A DNA stretch of 64,000 bases from Flavobacterium panacis (GTDB taxonomy: Bacteria > Bacteroidota > Bacteroidia > Flavobacteriales > Flavobacteriaceae). Made by a program: the position numbers and the translations under genes. The notes under the pieces were generated by a model that did not search any database, was not told the origin of the DNA, and saw only the letters and a program-made list of their open reading frames with translations. The DNA is taken from contig NZ_JANKMS010000001.1 of NCBI RefSeq assembly GCF_024649945.1, forward strand, positions 1,054,001 to 1,118,000. The letters are read 5' to 3'. Shown here piece after piece: positions 32,809 to 41,444 of this stretch. Positions within the stretch are counted from its first letter, which is position 1. Every line of letters begins with the position of its first letter.

Positions 32809-34002
32809 ATGAATCCAGATTTTATAAAATACCAGGCACAGACTTCCCCTTACCCACTTGGAATGGAGGTTTCACACGCTATTGGTTCTTACATATACGA
32901 CACAAACGATAAAAAATATTTGGATTTTGTTGCCGGAGTTTCAGCTTGTACTTTAGGACATCAGCATCCAAGAGTAAATCAGGCCATAAAAGATCAATTG
33001 GACAAATATTCTCATGTGATGGTTTACGGAGAATATTCACAAAGTCCAGCTGTACAATATTGTAAATTAATGGCTTCACTTCTTCCAGAATCTCTAAATA
33101 AAACCTATTTGGTCAATTCAGGTACAGAGGCTATTGAAGGCGCTTTAAAATTAGCAAAAAGAACGACAGGTAGAAGTCAGTTAATATCTTGTCATAATGC
33201 TTATCACGGAAACACAATGGGTTCTATGAGCGTTATGGGATTTGAAGAACGCAAACAAGCTTTTAGACCTTTACTCCCAGATGTTGATTTTATCACTTTC
33301 AACAACGAAGAAGATTTACAGAAAATAACTACCCGAACTGCAGCGATTCTTTTAGAAACCATTCAGGGAGGCGCAGGTTTTATTCAGCCAGAAAATAATT
33401 TTCTTGAAAAAGTCCGCAAACGTTGTGATGAGGTTGGAGCATTAATGATTGTCGATGAAATTCAGCCAGGTTTTGGAAGAACAGGTAAATTATTCGGTTT
33501 TCAAAACTACGACGTTGTTCCCGATATTGTAGTAATGGGTAAAGGAATGGGTGGCGGAATGCCAGTTGGCGCTTTTACAGCTTCAGCAGAAAGAATGGAT
33601 CTTTTAACCGAAAACCCTAAATTGGGTCATATAACGACTTTTGGAGGTCATCCTGTCATTGCGTCAGCCTGTTTAGCCACTTTGCAGGAATTAACTGAAA
33701 CAAACTTAATGGCCGAAACATTAGAAAAGGAAAAACTCTTCAGATCGCTTTTGGTACATCCTTTGATAACAGAAGTTAGAGGAAAAGGACTTATGCTGGC
33801 CGCCATGACAGAATCGGCTGAAATTACCAACGAAGTCATTTTAAATTGTCAAGACAAAGGTCTTATTTTATTCTGGCTTTTATTTGAAGGATGTGCCATA
33901 AGAATTACACCTCCTTTAACTATTTCAGAAGACGAAATCAGAGAAGGCTGTTCGATTATTTTGGAAGTTATGGATGAAATAATGAAAAAGAATAACCAAT
34001 AG
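32809..34002 (+). CDS. Class III PLP aminotransferase (acetylornithine/ornithine type)
   Basis: 397-aa PLP enzyme of the class III (omega) aminotransferase family. Visible are NSGTEAIEGALKLAKRTT (phosphate-binding loop), AILLETIQGGAGF, MIVDEIQPGFGRTG (the Asp that contacts the PLP ring nitrogen) and MGKGMGGGMPVGA, which holds the Schiff-base Lys. It acts in amino acid metabolism, moving an amino group from an omega amine such as acetylornithine or ornithine to 2-oxoglutarate; the exact substrate is not certain. It follows the OstA-like gene after an octamer-array spacer. Confidence 0.85.
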   Translation: MNPDFIKYQAQTSPYPLGMEVSHAIGSYIYDTNDKKYLDFVAGVSACTLGHQHPRVNQAIKDQLDKYSHVMVYGEYSQSPAVQYCKLMASLLPESLNKTYLVNSGTEAIEGALKLAKRTTGRSQLISCHNAYHGNTMGSMSVMGFEERKQAFRPLLPDVDFITFNNEEDLQKITTRTAAILLETIQGGAGFIQPENNFLEKVRKRCDEVGALMIVDEIQPGFGRTGKLFGFQNYDVVPDIVVMGKGMGGGMPVGAFTASAERMDLLTENPKLGHITTFGGHPVIASACLATLQELTETNLMAETLEKEKLFRSLLVHPLITEVRGKGLMLAAMTESAEITNEVILNCQDKGLILFWLLFEGCAIRITPPLTISEDEIREGCSIILEVMDEIMKKNNQ

Positions 34003-34050
34003 AATCCAAAGCGAAATTTTTCGTCGGTAATAAAAAAAAACAGCAAACAA

Positions 34051-34085
34051 GAAGATAACTCCCTAATAACAAGAGAGTTTTCTTC
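34051..34085 (+). terminator. Possible terminator after aminotransferase gene
   Basis: AACTC (34057-34061) pairs with GAGTT (34075-34079), extended by GAAGA with TCTTC across a 1-nt internal loop. Weak T tract. Confidence 0.4.
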
Positions 34086-34209
34086 CCAAAACAGAATAAA
34101 AAACGCTATATATTGTTAATTAAATTGTTCAAAACAAATAATTTCCTATCCTTACAACAATTATATGGTTGCCTAAATTTATAATAGGCTAATTTCAAAA
34201 TTACGAAGT

Positions 34210-35604
34210 ATGCAATTAAGCAACGAAGAAGAAGATTATAACCTATCCCTATCTAAATTTGAGTCGATGTTAAAAACTAACAAAGTACTCTTTTTTGATT
34301 CTGAAGAATTCGAGGAAATCATTCTTCATTATTTAGACATAGGCAAGGCTAATTTAGCAAAAAAAGCCTTAAAACTTGCATTAGACCAACATCCAAAATC
34401 TACAGGCTTAAAATTAGTACAAGTAGAAATGCTGGTTTATGATGACAAACTCGATATCGCTGAGAAGCTTTTGAACGAGTTGTACGCAATTGAACCTAAC
34501 AACGAGGAAATCTATATCCAGAAAGCCAATATATGTTCGAAGAGAGATCAACACGAAAAAGCAGTTGAACTCTTAAAAATCGCATTGCAATACACCGATG
34601 ATTACGCGGATGTATACAACTTGATTGGAATGGAATATCTTTTTATGGATAATCTCGAGATGGCAAAAGAGAGCTTTATCAAATGTCTTGAAGAAGACTT
34701 AGAAGATCAATCTGCTCTTTATAACGTGGTGTATTGTTTTGAGTTTTTAGATCAAAATCAGGAAGCTATTGTATATCTTAACGATTACATCAACAGAAAT
34801 CCATACAGCGAAATCGCGTGGCATCAGCTTGGCCGTCTTCATTACGGTGTAAAAGAATATGAGAATGCCATTCGCGCATTTGATTACGCAACGCTGATTG
34901 ATGATGAATTTTTAGGTGCTTTTATGGAAAAAGCAAAAGCTTACGAACGTCTGAAAAAATACAATGAAGCAATTGAAAGTTATAACAGAACCATCGAATT
35001 AGACGATGCAACATCGTATGCACTTCTTCGAATTGGTAAATGTTATGAAAAACTTGGAAATTTAGCGAAAGCTATTCAATATTATAACCAAACGGTACAT
35101 GAAGATCCGCTTTTAGACAAAGGATGGATTGCAATAACAGATTTTCATCTTCGCCAAAAAAACTATCAAAAAGCATTGTTTTTTGTGAATAAAGCTTTGG
35201 CAATCGACAATCAAAATCGTTTGTATTGGAAAAGATATGCTACAATCAACAAACACATGAACTTTTTTGAAGAAGCCGAATTCGGTTTTAGAAAAGCAGT
35301 TGAATTTGGAGATTATGCATTAGATACTTGGTTGTACTGGGTTGATATTCTTCAATTTTTAGGAGAATTTGAAACTGCTATTCAAACTTTATTACAAGCT
35401 TCTGAATATTTTCCAGAAGAAAATGAAATTGAATACCGCTTAGCTGGATTGTATTTTATGATCCAGGATAATACAAAAGCTAAATTTCACTTAAGCAATG
35501 GCTTACGTCTTAATTTTGAGAATTACATCTTAATAGAAGATCTGTTTCCAGTTGTTTGGGCAAAAAAAATGGTAAAAAATTATATAGAAAAACATCGTAA
35601 ATAA
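34210..35604 (+). CDS. Tetratricopeptide repeat protein
   Basis: 464-aa cytosolic protein without signal peptide, built of about ten TPR units. Examples are AEKLLNELYAIEPNNEEIYI, AIRAFDYATLIDDEFLGAF and AIQYYNQTVHEDPLLDKGW, each with the helix-turn-helix spacing and the conserved Gly/Ala/Pro. TPRs form scaffolds for protein partners; the partner here is unknown. aroE starts 2 bp downstream, so they share a transcript. A possible -7 box TAAATTTA lies at 34174-34181. Confidence 0.88.
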   Translation: MQLSNEEEDYNLSLSKFESMLKTNKVLFFDSEEFEEIILHYLDIGKANLAKKALKLALDQHPKSTGLKLVQVEMLVYDDKLDIAEKLLNELYAIEPNNEEIYIQKANICSKRDQHEKAVELLKIALQYTDDYADVYNLIGMEYLFMDNLEMAKESFIKCLEEDLEDQSALYNVVYCFEFLDQNQEAIVYLNDYINRNPYSEIAWHQLGRLHYGVKEYENAIRAFDYATLIDDEFLGAFMEKAKAYERLKKYNEAIESYNRTIELDDATSYALLRIGKCYEKLGNLAKAIQYYNQTVHEDPLLDKGWIAITDFHLRQKNYQKALFFVNKALAIDNQNRLYWKRYATINKHMNFFEEAEFGFRKAVEFGDYALDTWLYWVDILQFLGEFETAIQTLLQASEYFPEENEIEYRLAGLYFMIQDNTKAKFHLSNGLRLNFENYILIEDLFPVVWAKKMVKNYIEKHRK

Positions 35605-35606
35605 GA

Positions 35607-36359
35607 ATGGTTGATATTTTATTAAGAAGACGTTTTGGATTATTAGGACGCAACATTAGTTACTCATTTTCAAAAGGTTATTTTACAGAAAAATTTAATA
35701 ATGAAGTTTTTGCTGGAAACAGCTATGAGAATTTTGACATTTCTGAAATTAATTATTTCACTGAATTGGTTAAAAACAATCCAGATTTAAAAGGTTTAAA
35801 TGTCACTATTCCATACAAAGAACAAGTTATTCCATTCTTAGATAAATTATCGCGTAAAGCAACTTTAATTGGTGCTGTAAATACCATTAAATTTACCAAA
35901 AACGGAAAATTAAAAGGATACAACACGGATTATTATGGTTTCAAAAAATCATTAGAACCGTTATTGGAACCACATCATAAAAAAGCACTTATCTTAGGAA
36001 CCGGAGGCGCTTCTAAAGGTGTTGCTTTTGCTCTGGATGAACTAAATATTCCGTACACTTTTGTTTCTAGAGAAGCGAAAGAAAATATTATTGACTACGA
36101 TTTGATTAATGCTACTACGTTTGACAATTTTCAAATCATAATCAATTGCACGCCAGTTGGAACAAGTCCAAATATTGATGCTTGCCCAAACTTGCCTTAT
36201 GAGTTTTTTACAGAAAAACATATCGCTTACGATTTAATTTATAACCCAGCAGAAACCACTTTTTTAAGAAAAGCAAAAGAAAAGGGCGCTGTTATAAAAA
36301 ATGGTCACGACATGCTGATTTTTCAAGCTGAAAAGGCCTGGAAAATCTGGAACAAATAA
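35607..36359 (+). CDS. aroE: Shikimate dehydrogenase
   Basis: 250-aa NADP-dependent enzyme reducing 3-dehydroshikimate to shikimate in aromatic amino acid synthesis. It has the substrate motif NVTIPYKEQ with the catalytic Lys (about residue 72) and the NTD-type region KGYNTDYYGF. The nucleotide-binding loop LILGTGGASKGV follows, and the end contains NGHDMLIFQAEKAW, matching the family's NGxxMLxxQ. The first residues (MVDILLR) are slightly longer than expected, and translation could begin later. It is tightly linked to the TPR gene. Confidence 0.93.
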   Translation: MVDILLRRRFGLLGRNISYSFSKGYFTEKFNNEVFAGNSYENFDISEINYFTELVKNNPDLKGLNVTIPYKEQVIPFLDKLSRKATLIGAVNTIKFTKNGKLKGYNTDYYGFKKSLEPLLEPHHKKALILGTGGASKGVAFALDELNIPYTFVSREAKENIIDYDLINATTFDNFQIIINCTPVGTSPNIDACPNLPYEFFTEKHIAYDLIYNPAETTFLRKAKEKGAVIKNGHDMLIFQAEKAWKIWNK

Positions 36360-36421
36360 AACAAGAGATAAAAAATAAAATGTTAACGTATTTTTTGTAT
36401 TTTTAAATCACTTATAAACAA

Positions 36422-37174
36422 GTGGTTATGAGAAAAATACAATTACTTAGCATTTTATTTTTTTTATTTCACAATCTACTTTCCGCTCAAGAAAATGATA
36501 CTTTACAAAGTCCTTTTTCTGAGCCACGTTATCATTATTTTCTCAAAACAATTCTTCTCTTCGACGAATATCTAGATACTGACAACGGATCTATTAATAC
36601 CACGCAAGTTCGTGTTTTACTCCCTATTGGCAATAAAGCTTGGAATTTGAGATTTGATCTTCCCCTAGTTTCCGCAAATACCAATTCCATAAATAAAACG
36701 GCAATCGGAGATGTTGGTATGGGAATAAGTTATATTCCGTACATGAAAAACAGTAACGGTATTGCTTTACGAACAAGAGTTTATGCCAATACAGCTGCTG
36801 ATCCGAATTTTGGGACTGGAAAATGGGTTATTATGCCAGCAGTTATTTATGGAAAATACCTTTATAATAAAAAGTTTCTTTGGCTTTCGACCTTAGAATA
36901 TCAAACGAGTTTTGCAGGCGAAGATGATCGCAATGATATAAGTACAACTCTTTTTGAAAATGTATTTTTTCATTTTTTCGGAAAAAATTGGGTCGCTGGC
37001 GATGTTGCATTTCGATACAATGGCATCATAAACGGCTTTCAAAACAATGCTTTTGTAGAATTTGGGAGAAAAATTACGCCTACAAATTTAGTTTACATAC
37101 ATCCAAGTGCTGGATTTGGAGCAAACAGAACTTATAATTTCGGAATTGAAATGGGTGTTTTGATTCTTTTCTAA
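36422..37174 (+). CDS. Putative outer-membrane beta-barrel protein
   Basis: 250-aa secreted protein with a signal peptide (about 1-22, ending LLSAQ). The mature sequence alternates hydrophobic and polar residues in segments such as RVLLPIGNKAWNLRFDLPL, GIALRTRVYANTAA and FLWLSTLEYQTSFAG. It ends in an aromatic/hydrophobic strand (GIEMGVLILF), as in outer-membrane barrels. It resembles the transporter-like outer-membrane proteins of Bacteroidota but has no named family that I can assign. Translation may start at the second Met (36428). A CACTT...AAGTG hairpin precedes it. Confidence 0.6.
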   Translation: MVMRKIQLLSILFFLFHNLLSAQENDTLQSPFSEPRYHYFLKTILLFDEYLDTDNGSINTTQVRVLLPIGNKAWNLRFDLPLVSANTNSINKTAIGDVGMGISYIPYMKNSNGIALRTRVYANTAADPNFGTGKWVIMPAVIYGKYLYNKKFLWLSTLEYQTSFAGEDDRNDISTTLFENVFFHFFGKNWVAGDVAFRYNGIINGFQNNAFVEFGRKITPTNLVYIHPSAGFGANRTYNFGIEMGVLILF

Positions 37175-37359
37175 ACAATCAAAAAAAATAAATAGAACCT
37201 TATTAATTTATATTTATATAGAAATAATACACAAAACAATGCACATTTTAAATTTACATATCCTTCATACAATCTTAAAAAACAGACCAGACATACTATA
37301 GAATAAGGCTAAAGAATAAGAATTTCGTGGTAAAATACAGCATAATCCAGCGATTTATT

Positions 37360-37389
37360 TTGTATTTAGAAACACCTTTACTATCTTTC
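37360..37389 (+). promoter_or_regulatory. Candidate promoter of the DUF349 gene
   Basis: TTG at 37360-37362, a 19-bp spacer, then TATCTTTC at 37382-37389 (7 of 8 to TAnnTTTG). Start predicted near 37393, about 32 nt before the ATG at 37425. Confidence 0.45.
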
Positions 37390-37424
37390 GCACTGTTTAA
37401 AATAAAAACCTTATACATTTAAAG

Positions 37425-39404
37425 ATGTTAGAAGAAAAGAATGATAACCTGCATGAAGCAGACGGAAAATCTGGAATCGAAATAAACGATTCTATACAAA
37501 ATGACGCAACTGAAATATCTAATTCTGAAACTGTAGTTGAAAATCCAACTTCAGAAGTTCATGAAACAGTAGATACTAATGAAAATGTTCATCAGGAAGC
37601 CCTAGATGTTATAACAAATTCAAATGCTGAAGAAAGTGAAGACGAAACTTTAAAAGAACGTCATGACATTCCTATGCAGGATTATAACACCTTTTCTTTA
37701 GATGCATTGGTTGATGAACTAAAAAAATTGGTCAATACAGACAAAGTAATGTCTGTAAAAGATCATATTGAAGAAATCAAAAAAGCATTCCTACTGCAAT
37801 ATCATCATCTTTTGGAAGAAAAGAAAGAAGAATTCCTTGCTTCTAATCCAGATCCAAATGAAGAATTCGAATATCATCTTCCTTTAAAACTAAAATTTGA
37901 CGAATATTATAATGTTTTTAGAGATAAGAGAAACGATCATTTTAAACATTTACAAACGAATCTAAAAACGAATTTAGAAACTCGTTTAGCAATCGTTGAA
38001 GAATTAAAAGAACTTATCAATCCGCAAGAAAATATAAAAGATACTCTTAAACATTTTAATGAATTAAGAGAAAGATGGAAAAATGCCGGCGCTATTCCAA
38101 AAGACAAATACAATCATGTTTGGAATAACTACCATTTCCACGTTGAAAATTTCTACGATTATCTTCACTTAGATCGTGAAGCTAGAGATTTAGATTTTAA
38201 ACACAACTTAGAATTAAAACAAAAAATAATTGCTCGTGTAGAGGAATTGGTTAACGATACTGATGTAAACAAATCGTTCCGCGAATTACAAGATTTACAC
38301 CGTATTTGGAAAGAGGATATTGGACCTGTTTCTAAAGAACACCGTGATACGATTTGGAATCAATTTAGCGAATTGACTAAAAAAATCCACGACAAGAGAG
38401 AAGTTTTGTTCGAAAACCAAAGAGCTAATGAACAGCAACATCTTGAAGTTAAGAAAGAAATAATTGCTAAAATCGAAGTTTTAGGAACTGAAAAAGTAAA
38501 TTCTCATTCACAATGGCTGGTACAAATTCAAAAAGTAGAAGACTTAAGAAATGAGTTTTTTGCTGCTGGAAAAGTACCTTCAGAGGTAAATGAAGAAACT
38601 TGGGCCGCTTTTAAAACTGCTGTTAGAAATTTCAATGCTTTTAAAAATTCTTTTTATAAAGACATTAAAAAAGACCAAAACGATAATTTAAATAAAAAAT
38701 TAGCGCTTGTTGCTAAAGCAAAAGAATTGCAAGAAAGTACCGATTTTCAAACTACAACTCCTGTAATGAAACAAATTCAGGAAGAATGGAAACAAATCGG
38801 TCATGTTCCTAAAAAATATTCAGATAAAATCTGGAAAGAGTTTAAGGATGCTTGCAATCATTATTTTGACAAACTTAAAGAACATAAATCTGAAGAAAAC
38901 AGTGAAGAAGTAGCGGCTTTTGACCATAAAAAGGCTTATCTAGACACTTTAAGAGCTTTCCAACTAACGGGAGATCACAAAACCGATTTAGACGCTATAA
39001 AAGCACATATTGAAACCTGGAAAGGATTTGGAAAAGTTCCATTTTCAAGAAGACACATCGAAGGGAAATTCAATAAAATCTTAGATGCACTTTTTGAAAA
39101 ATTAAGTTTAAGTAAAAAAGAGTCTGAAATGATGCGTTTTGCAAACCGTATAGATTCTTTATCTGACAGTAACGATACGCGTAAATTAGACAATGAAAAA
39201 ATCTTTATTATGCGTAAAATTGACGAAGTGCAAAATGAAATTTTCCAGTTAGAAAACAACATCCAGTTCTTTACCAATACTAAAAACGCTAAAAAAGAAA
39301 ATTCAATAGTTACAGAAGTTCGTAAAAACATCGCCATTCACAAGGAAAGTCTTGAGGTTTGGAAAGACAAACTGAAACAATTGAGAAACTTAGGTCAAGA
39401 GTAA
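37425..39404 (+). CDS. DUF349 domain protein
   Basis: 659-aa cytosolic protein. An acidic low-complexity N-terminus (about 1-85, many Glu, Asp and Asn) precedes at least five DUF349 repeats of about 70 residues. Each has the pattern xxLWxxWKxxGPVxKExxxxxWxxF; examples are RERWKNAGAIPKDKYNHVW and LHRIWKEDIGPVSKEHRDTI. The C-terminal 80 residues are a coiled coil (KIDEVQNEIFQLENNIQFF). DUF349 proteins are a standard flavobacterial gene of unknown function. A perfect 18-bp terminator stem follows. Confidence 0.9.
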   Translation: MLEEKNDNLHEADGKSGIEINDSIQNDATEISNSETVVENPTSEVHETVDTNENVHQEALDVITNSNAEESEDETLKERHDIPMQDYNTFSLDALVDELKKLVNTDKVMSVKDHIEEIKKAFLLQYHHLLEEKKEEFLASNPDPNEEFEYHLPLKLKFDEYYNVFRDKRNDHFKHLQTNLKTNLETRLAIVEELKELINPQENIKDTLKHFNELRERWKNAGAIPKDKYNHVWNNYHFHVENFYDYLHLDREARDLDFKHNLELKQKIIARVEELVNDTDVNKSFRELQDLHRIWKEDIGPVSKEHRDTIWNQFSELTKKIHDKREVLFENQRANEQQHLEVKKEIIAKIEVLGTEKVNSHSQWLVQIQKVEDLRNEFFAAGKVPSEVNEETWAAFKTAVRNFNAFKNSFYKDIKKDQNDNLNKKLALVAKAKELQESTDFQTTTPVMKQIQEEWKQIGHVPKKYSDKIWKEFKDACNHYFDKLKEHKSEENSEEVAAFDHKKAYLDTLRAFQLTGDHKTDLDAIKAHIETWKGFGKVPFSRRHIEGKFNKILDALFEKLSLSKKESEMMRFANRIDSLSDSNDTRKLDNEKIFIMRKIDEVQNEIFQLENNIQFFTNTKNAKKENSIVTEVRKNIAIHKESLEVWKDKLKQLRNLGQE

Positions 39405-39426
39405 GACACAAAAAAATCCAATTTTT

Positions 39427-39478
39427 AAATTCCAAATTCCAATTAACTACAATTGGAATTTGGAATTTTATTTTTTTT
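39427..39478 (+). terminator. DUF349 gene terminator
   Basis: Perfect 18-bp stem (39427-39444 with 39451-39468), loop AACTAC, then T-rich tract. Confidence 0.92.
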
Positions 39479-39572
39479 ATAATTTAAAGATGCAATGTCT
39501 ATTCATTACATCTTTTTTTATGCTTTTACTTTCTCCTAACAAATTCATAAAGATTAAATGTAAAATTTTAGC

Positions 39573-39580
39573 TATATTTG
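39573..39580 (+). promoter_or_regulatory. -7 box of the OsmC gene
   Basis: TATATTTG, exact TAnnTTTG match, predicting a start near 39584 and a leader of about 60 nt before the ATG at 39647. No -33 TTG at normal spacing. Confidence 0.45.
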
Positions 39581-39646
39581 ATAGACCACTGAATATTGAA
39601 AATCAAACAAATAACAAATATTCTATTAATCTTAATAACTACAAAA

Positions 39647-40066
39647 ATGAAATTTACAAGAAAAGCGCACGCCAACTGGAAAGGAACCGGAATGGAAGGA
39701 ACTGGAAAAATCAGTACACAGAGTACTACTTTAGATAACGCACAATTGTCTTTTAAAACAAGATTTGCTGACGGTGTTGGAACAAACCCTGAAGAATTAG
39801 TTGCCGCAGCACATTCAGGCTGTTTTACGATGCAATTAAGCTTTTTATTAAACGAAGCTGGATTTACTGCAGACGATTTAACTACAGAAGCGACAGTAAC
39901 TTTTGAAGACGGTTCTATAACTTTAATTCATTTGGATTTAAAAGGAAAAGTGCCTTCAATTTCTGCAGAAGAATTTACTACTACAGCTAATAAAGCAAAA
40001 GAAATTTGTCCGATTTCTAAATTGTTAAACACAACAATAACGCTATCATCTGAATTAATTAGCTAA
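39647..40066 (+). CDS. OsmC-family peroxiredoxin
   Basis: 139-aa OsmC/Ohr-type thiol peroxidase that reduces organic hydroperoxides. The two redox Cys are present: HSGCFTMQLSF (peroxidatic, near residue 58) and AKEICPISKLL (resolving, near 122). The OsmC opening RKAHANWKGTGMEGTGKIST matches the osmotically induced subgroup. Upstream in-frame Met codons at 39596 and the longer overlapping frame at 39460 are rejected; ATG 39647 gives the family start. Ended by the hairpin at 40081. Confidence 0.92.
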   Translation: MKFTRKAHANWKGTGMEGTGKISTQSTTLDNAQLSFKTRFADGVGTNPEELVAAAHSGCFTMQLSFLLNEAGFTADDLTTEATVTFEDGSITLIHLDLKGKVPSISAEEFTTTANKAKEICPISKLLNTTITLSSELIS

Positions 40067-40080
40067 AAAATTAAGCATTA

Positions 40081-40114
40081 AAAAAAAACCATTCGAAATC
40101 GAATGGTTTTTTTT
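40081..40114. terminator. Bidirectional terminator
   Basis: AAAAACCATTCGA pairs with TCGAATGGTTTTT around a minimal loop, with long A and T runs on either side. Serves the convergent OsmC (+) and TPR (-) genes. Confidence 0.9.
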
Positions 40115-40132
40115 TATTTACAAAACGACTTA

Positions 40133-41401
40133 TTACATTTTCGCTTTTAATGCTTTAGCTTCAGCAGTCATTTCAAGAGCGCTATAAACTCCTAACAAAG
40201 TTTTAGAAACATCTTCGTTTTTAGGATCTAATTCATTTGCTTTTTTAAGGTAAGGAATTACACTTTTGAAAACAGTTTCTCTTTGCCCTTTCAAAACATC
40301 GTAACGTTTCATATCTTTAGCAGAAGTACCTAATTTATTCATTTCATCAATGATTGGTTTTTCAGCTTCTAATTTCAATGCCGCAAGGTTTAAGTAAGCA
40401 TTTGTATAGTTAGGATTGATTTCAATTGCTTTTAAGTAATATTTCTCAGCGTCAGCATTGTTTTTTGCACCTGAACTAATTACCCCTAAATTAAATACTA
40501 AATCAGCATTATTTGGATCTTTCTCTAAAGCTTCTCCAACTAATTTTTTGTACATGTCAAAATCTTTAGTTTCAAGATATAAATTAGCTTCAGTTAAGAT
40601 CAAAGAAGTATCTTCTGGATTTGCTTTTCTTGCATCCGCAATTGCTTTCTTAGCTTCTTCAGTACGTCCTTTTTGAACTAAGATCAACGCTAAATTTTTG
40701 TAGATTTCTCCTCTTTTTGAAGGAATAGCTTCTGTTTTAGGCTTTTCGTGTGTACCTAATTTCACAGCCATATCTCTTTCTTTAGCATTTGCAAAGTTAT
40801 CTTCGTTATTATTCGCTTTGTTTAATGCTAAATACAAAGTTCCTTTTCCAGAATAGTTTAATTTTTTCAACTCTTCATACATTGGCAAAGCAAGATCAAA
40901 ATCTTGTGCATTTACCGCAGTTGAAGCTGCATAGTACAAGTTAATTGTATCATTTCTGTCTAACGCATAAGCATCATACAATTTTTTCGCTCCTTCAACA
41001 TTTTTATTTGACTGAGTATCAGCAATTGCAGAATTGATTAATTTAGCTTTAATACTACTAATTGAAGTAGCCGCCTGAGTTGAAAATTTCTGTTTCCCAG
41101 AAGTTTTTTCAATCTCAATTAATTTTTTGTAGCTCTCAGCAGAAAGGGATAAATTTTTGCTTGTTTCAATATTTTTATCAGCAAGTTCCAAATAAGCATT
41201 TCCTTTTACAAAATAGAATTGAGCCTGCTCTGTATCTTTAGCATTTGCAACCATATTTTCAGCATCATTTAAGATTGAAACTGCTCCTTGAGCATCTCCT
41301 CCTTTTAAAGCTTTTTCAGCATTTTTAATTTGATCTTTTTGTGCAAAAGAAGCCATAGAGATCAATAACGCTGAAGCAAGTATTACATATTTACTTTTCA
41401 T
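40133..41401 (-). CDS. Periplasmic TPR protein
   Basis: 422-aa secreted protein: signal peptide (residues 1-20, ending SMASFAQ) and then TPR repeats through the chain (for example AKKAIADARKANPEDTSLIL, ALEKDPNNADLVFNLGVIS and YLKAIEINPNYTNAYLNLAAL). A Lys/Ala-rich periplasmic scaffold is implied, partner unknown. It lies 43 bp downstream of gyrA on the same strand, so read-through from gyrA is possible. Closed by the terminator at 40081. Confidence 0.88.
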   Translation of the reverse strand: MKSKYVILASALLISMASFAQKDQIKNAEKALKGGDAQGAVSILNDAENMVANAKDTEQAQFYFVKGNAYLELADKNIETSKNLSLSAESYKKLIEIEKTSGKQKFSTQAATSISSIKAKLINSAIADTQSNKNVEGAKKLYDAYALDRNDTINLYYAASTAVNAQDFDLALPMYEELKKLNYSGKGTLYLALNKANNNEDNFANAKERDMAVKLGTHEKPKTEAIPSKRGEIYKNLALILVQKGRTEEAKKAIADARKANPEDTSLILTEANLYLETKDFDMYKKLVGEALEKDPNNADLVFNLGVISSGAKNNADAEKYYLKAIEINPNYTNAYLNLAALKLEAEKPIIDEMNKLGTSAKDMKRYDVLKGQRETVFKSVIPYLKKANELDPKNEDVSKTLLGVYSALEMTAEAKALKAKM

Positions 41402-41444
41402 AATGATATTTATTTGTATTTAAATTTCTTTTTATTCTGTTTAA

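Noticed and set aside
39460..39738. Plus-strand frame of 92 codons before OsmC
   Set aside because: It overlaps the OsmC gene in another frame, begins in the terminator of the DUF349 gene and shows no conserved features; the promoter box at 39573 lies inside it.
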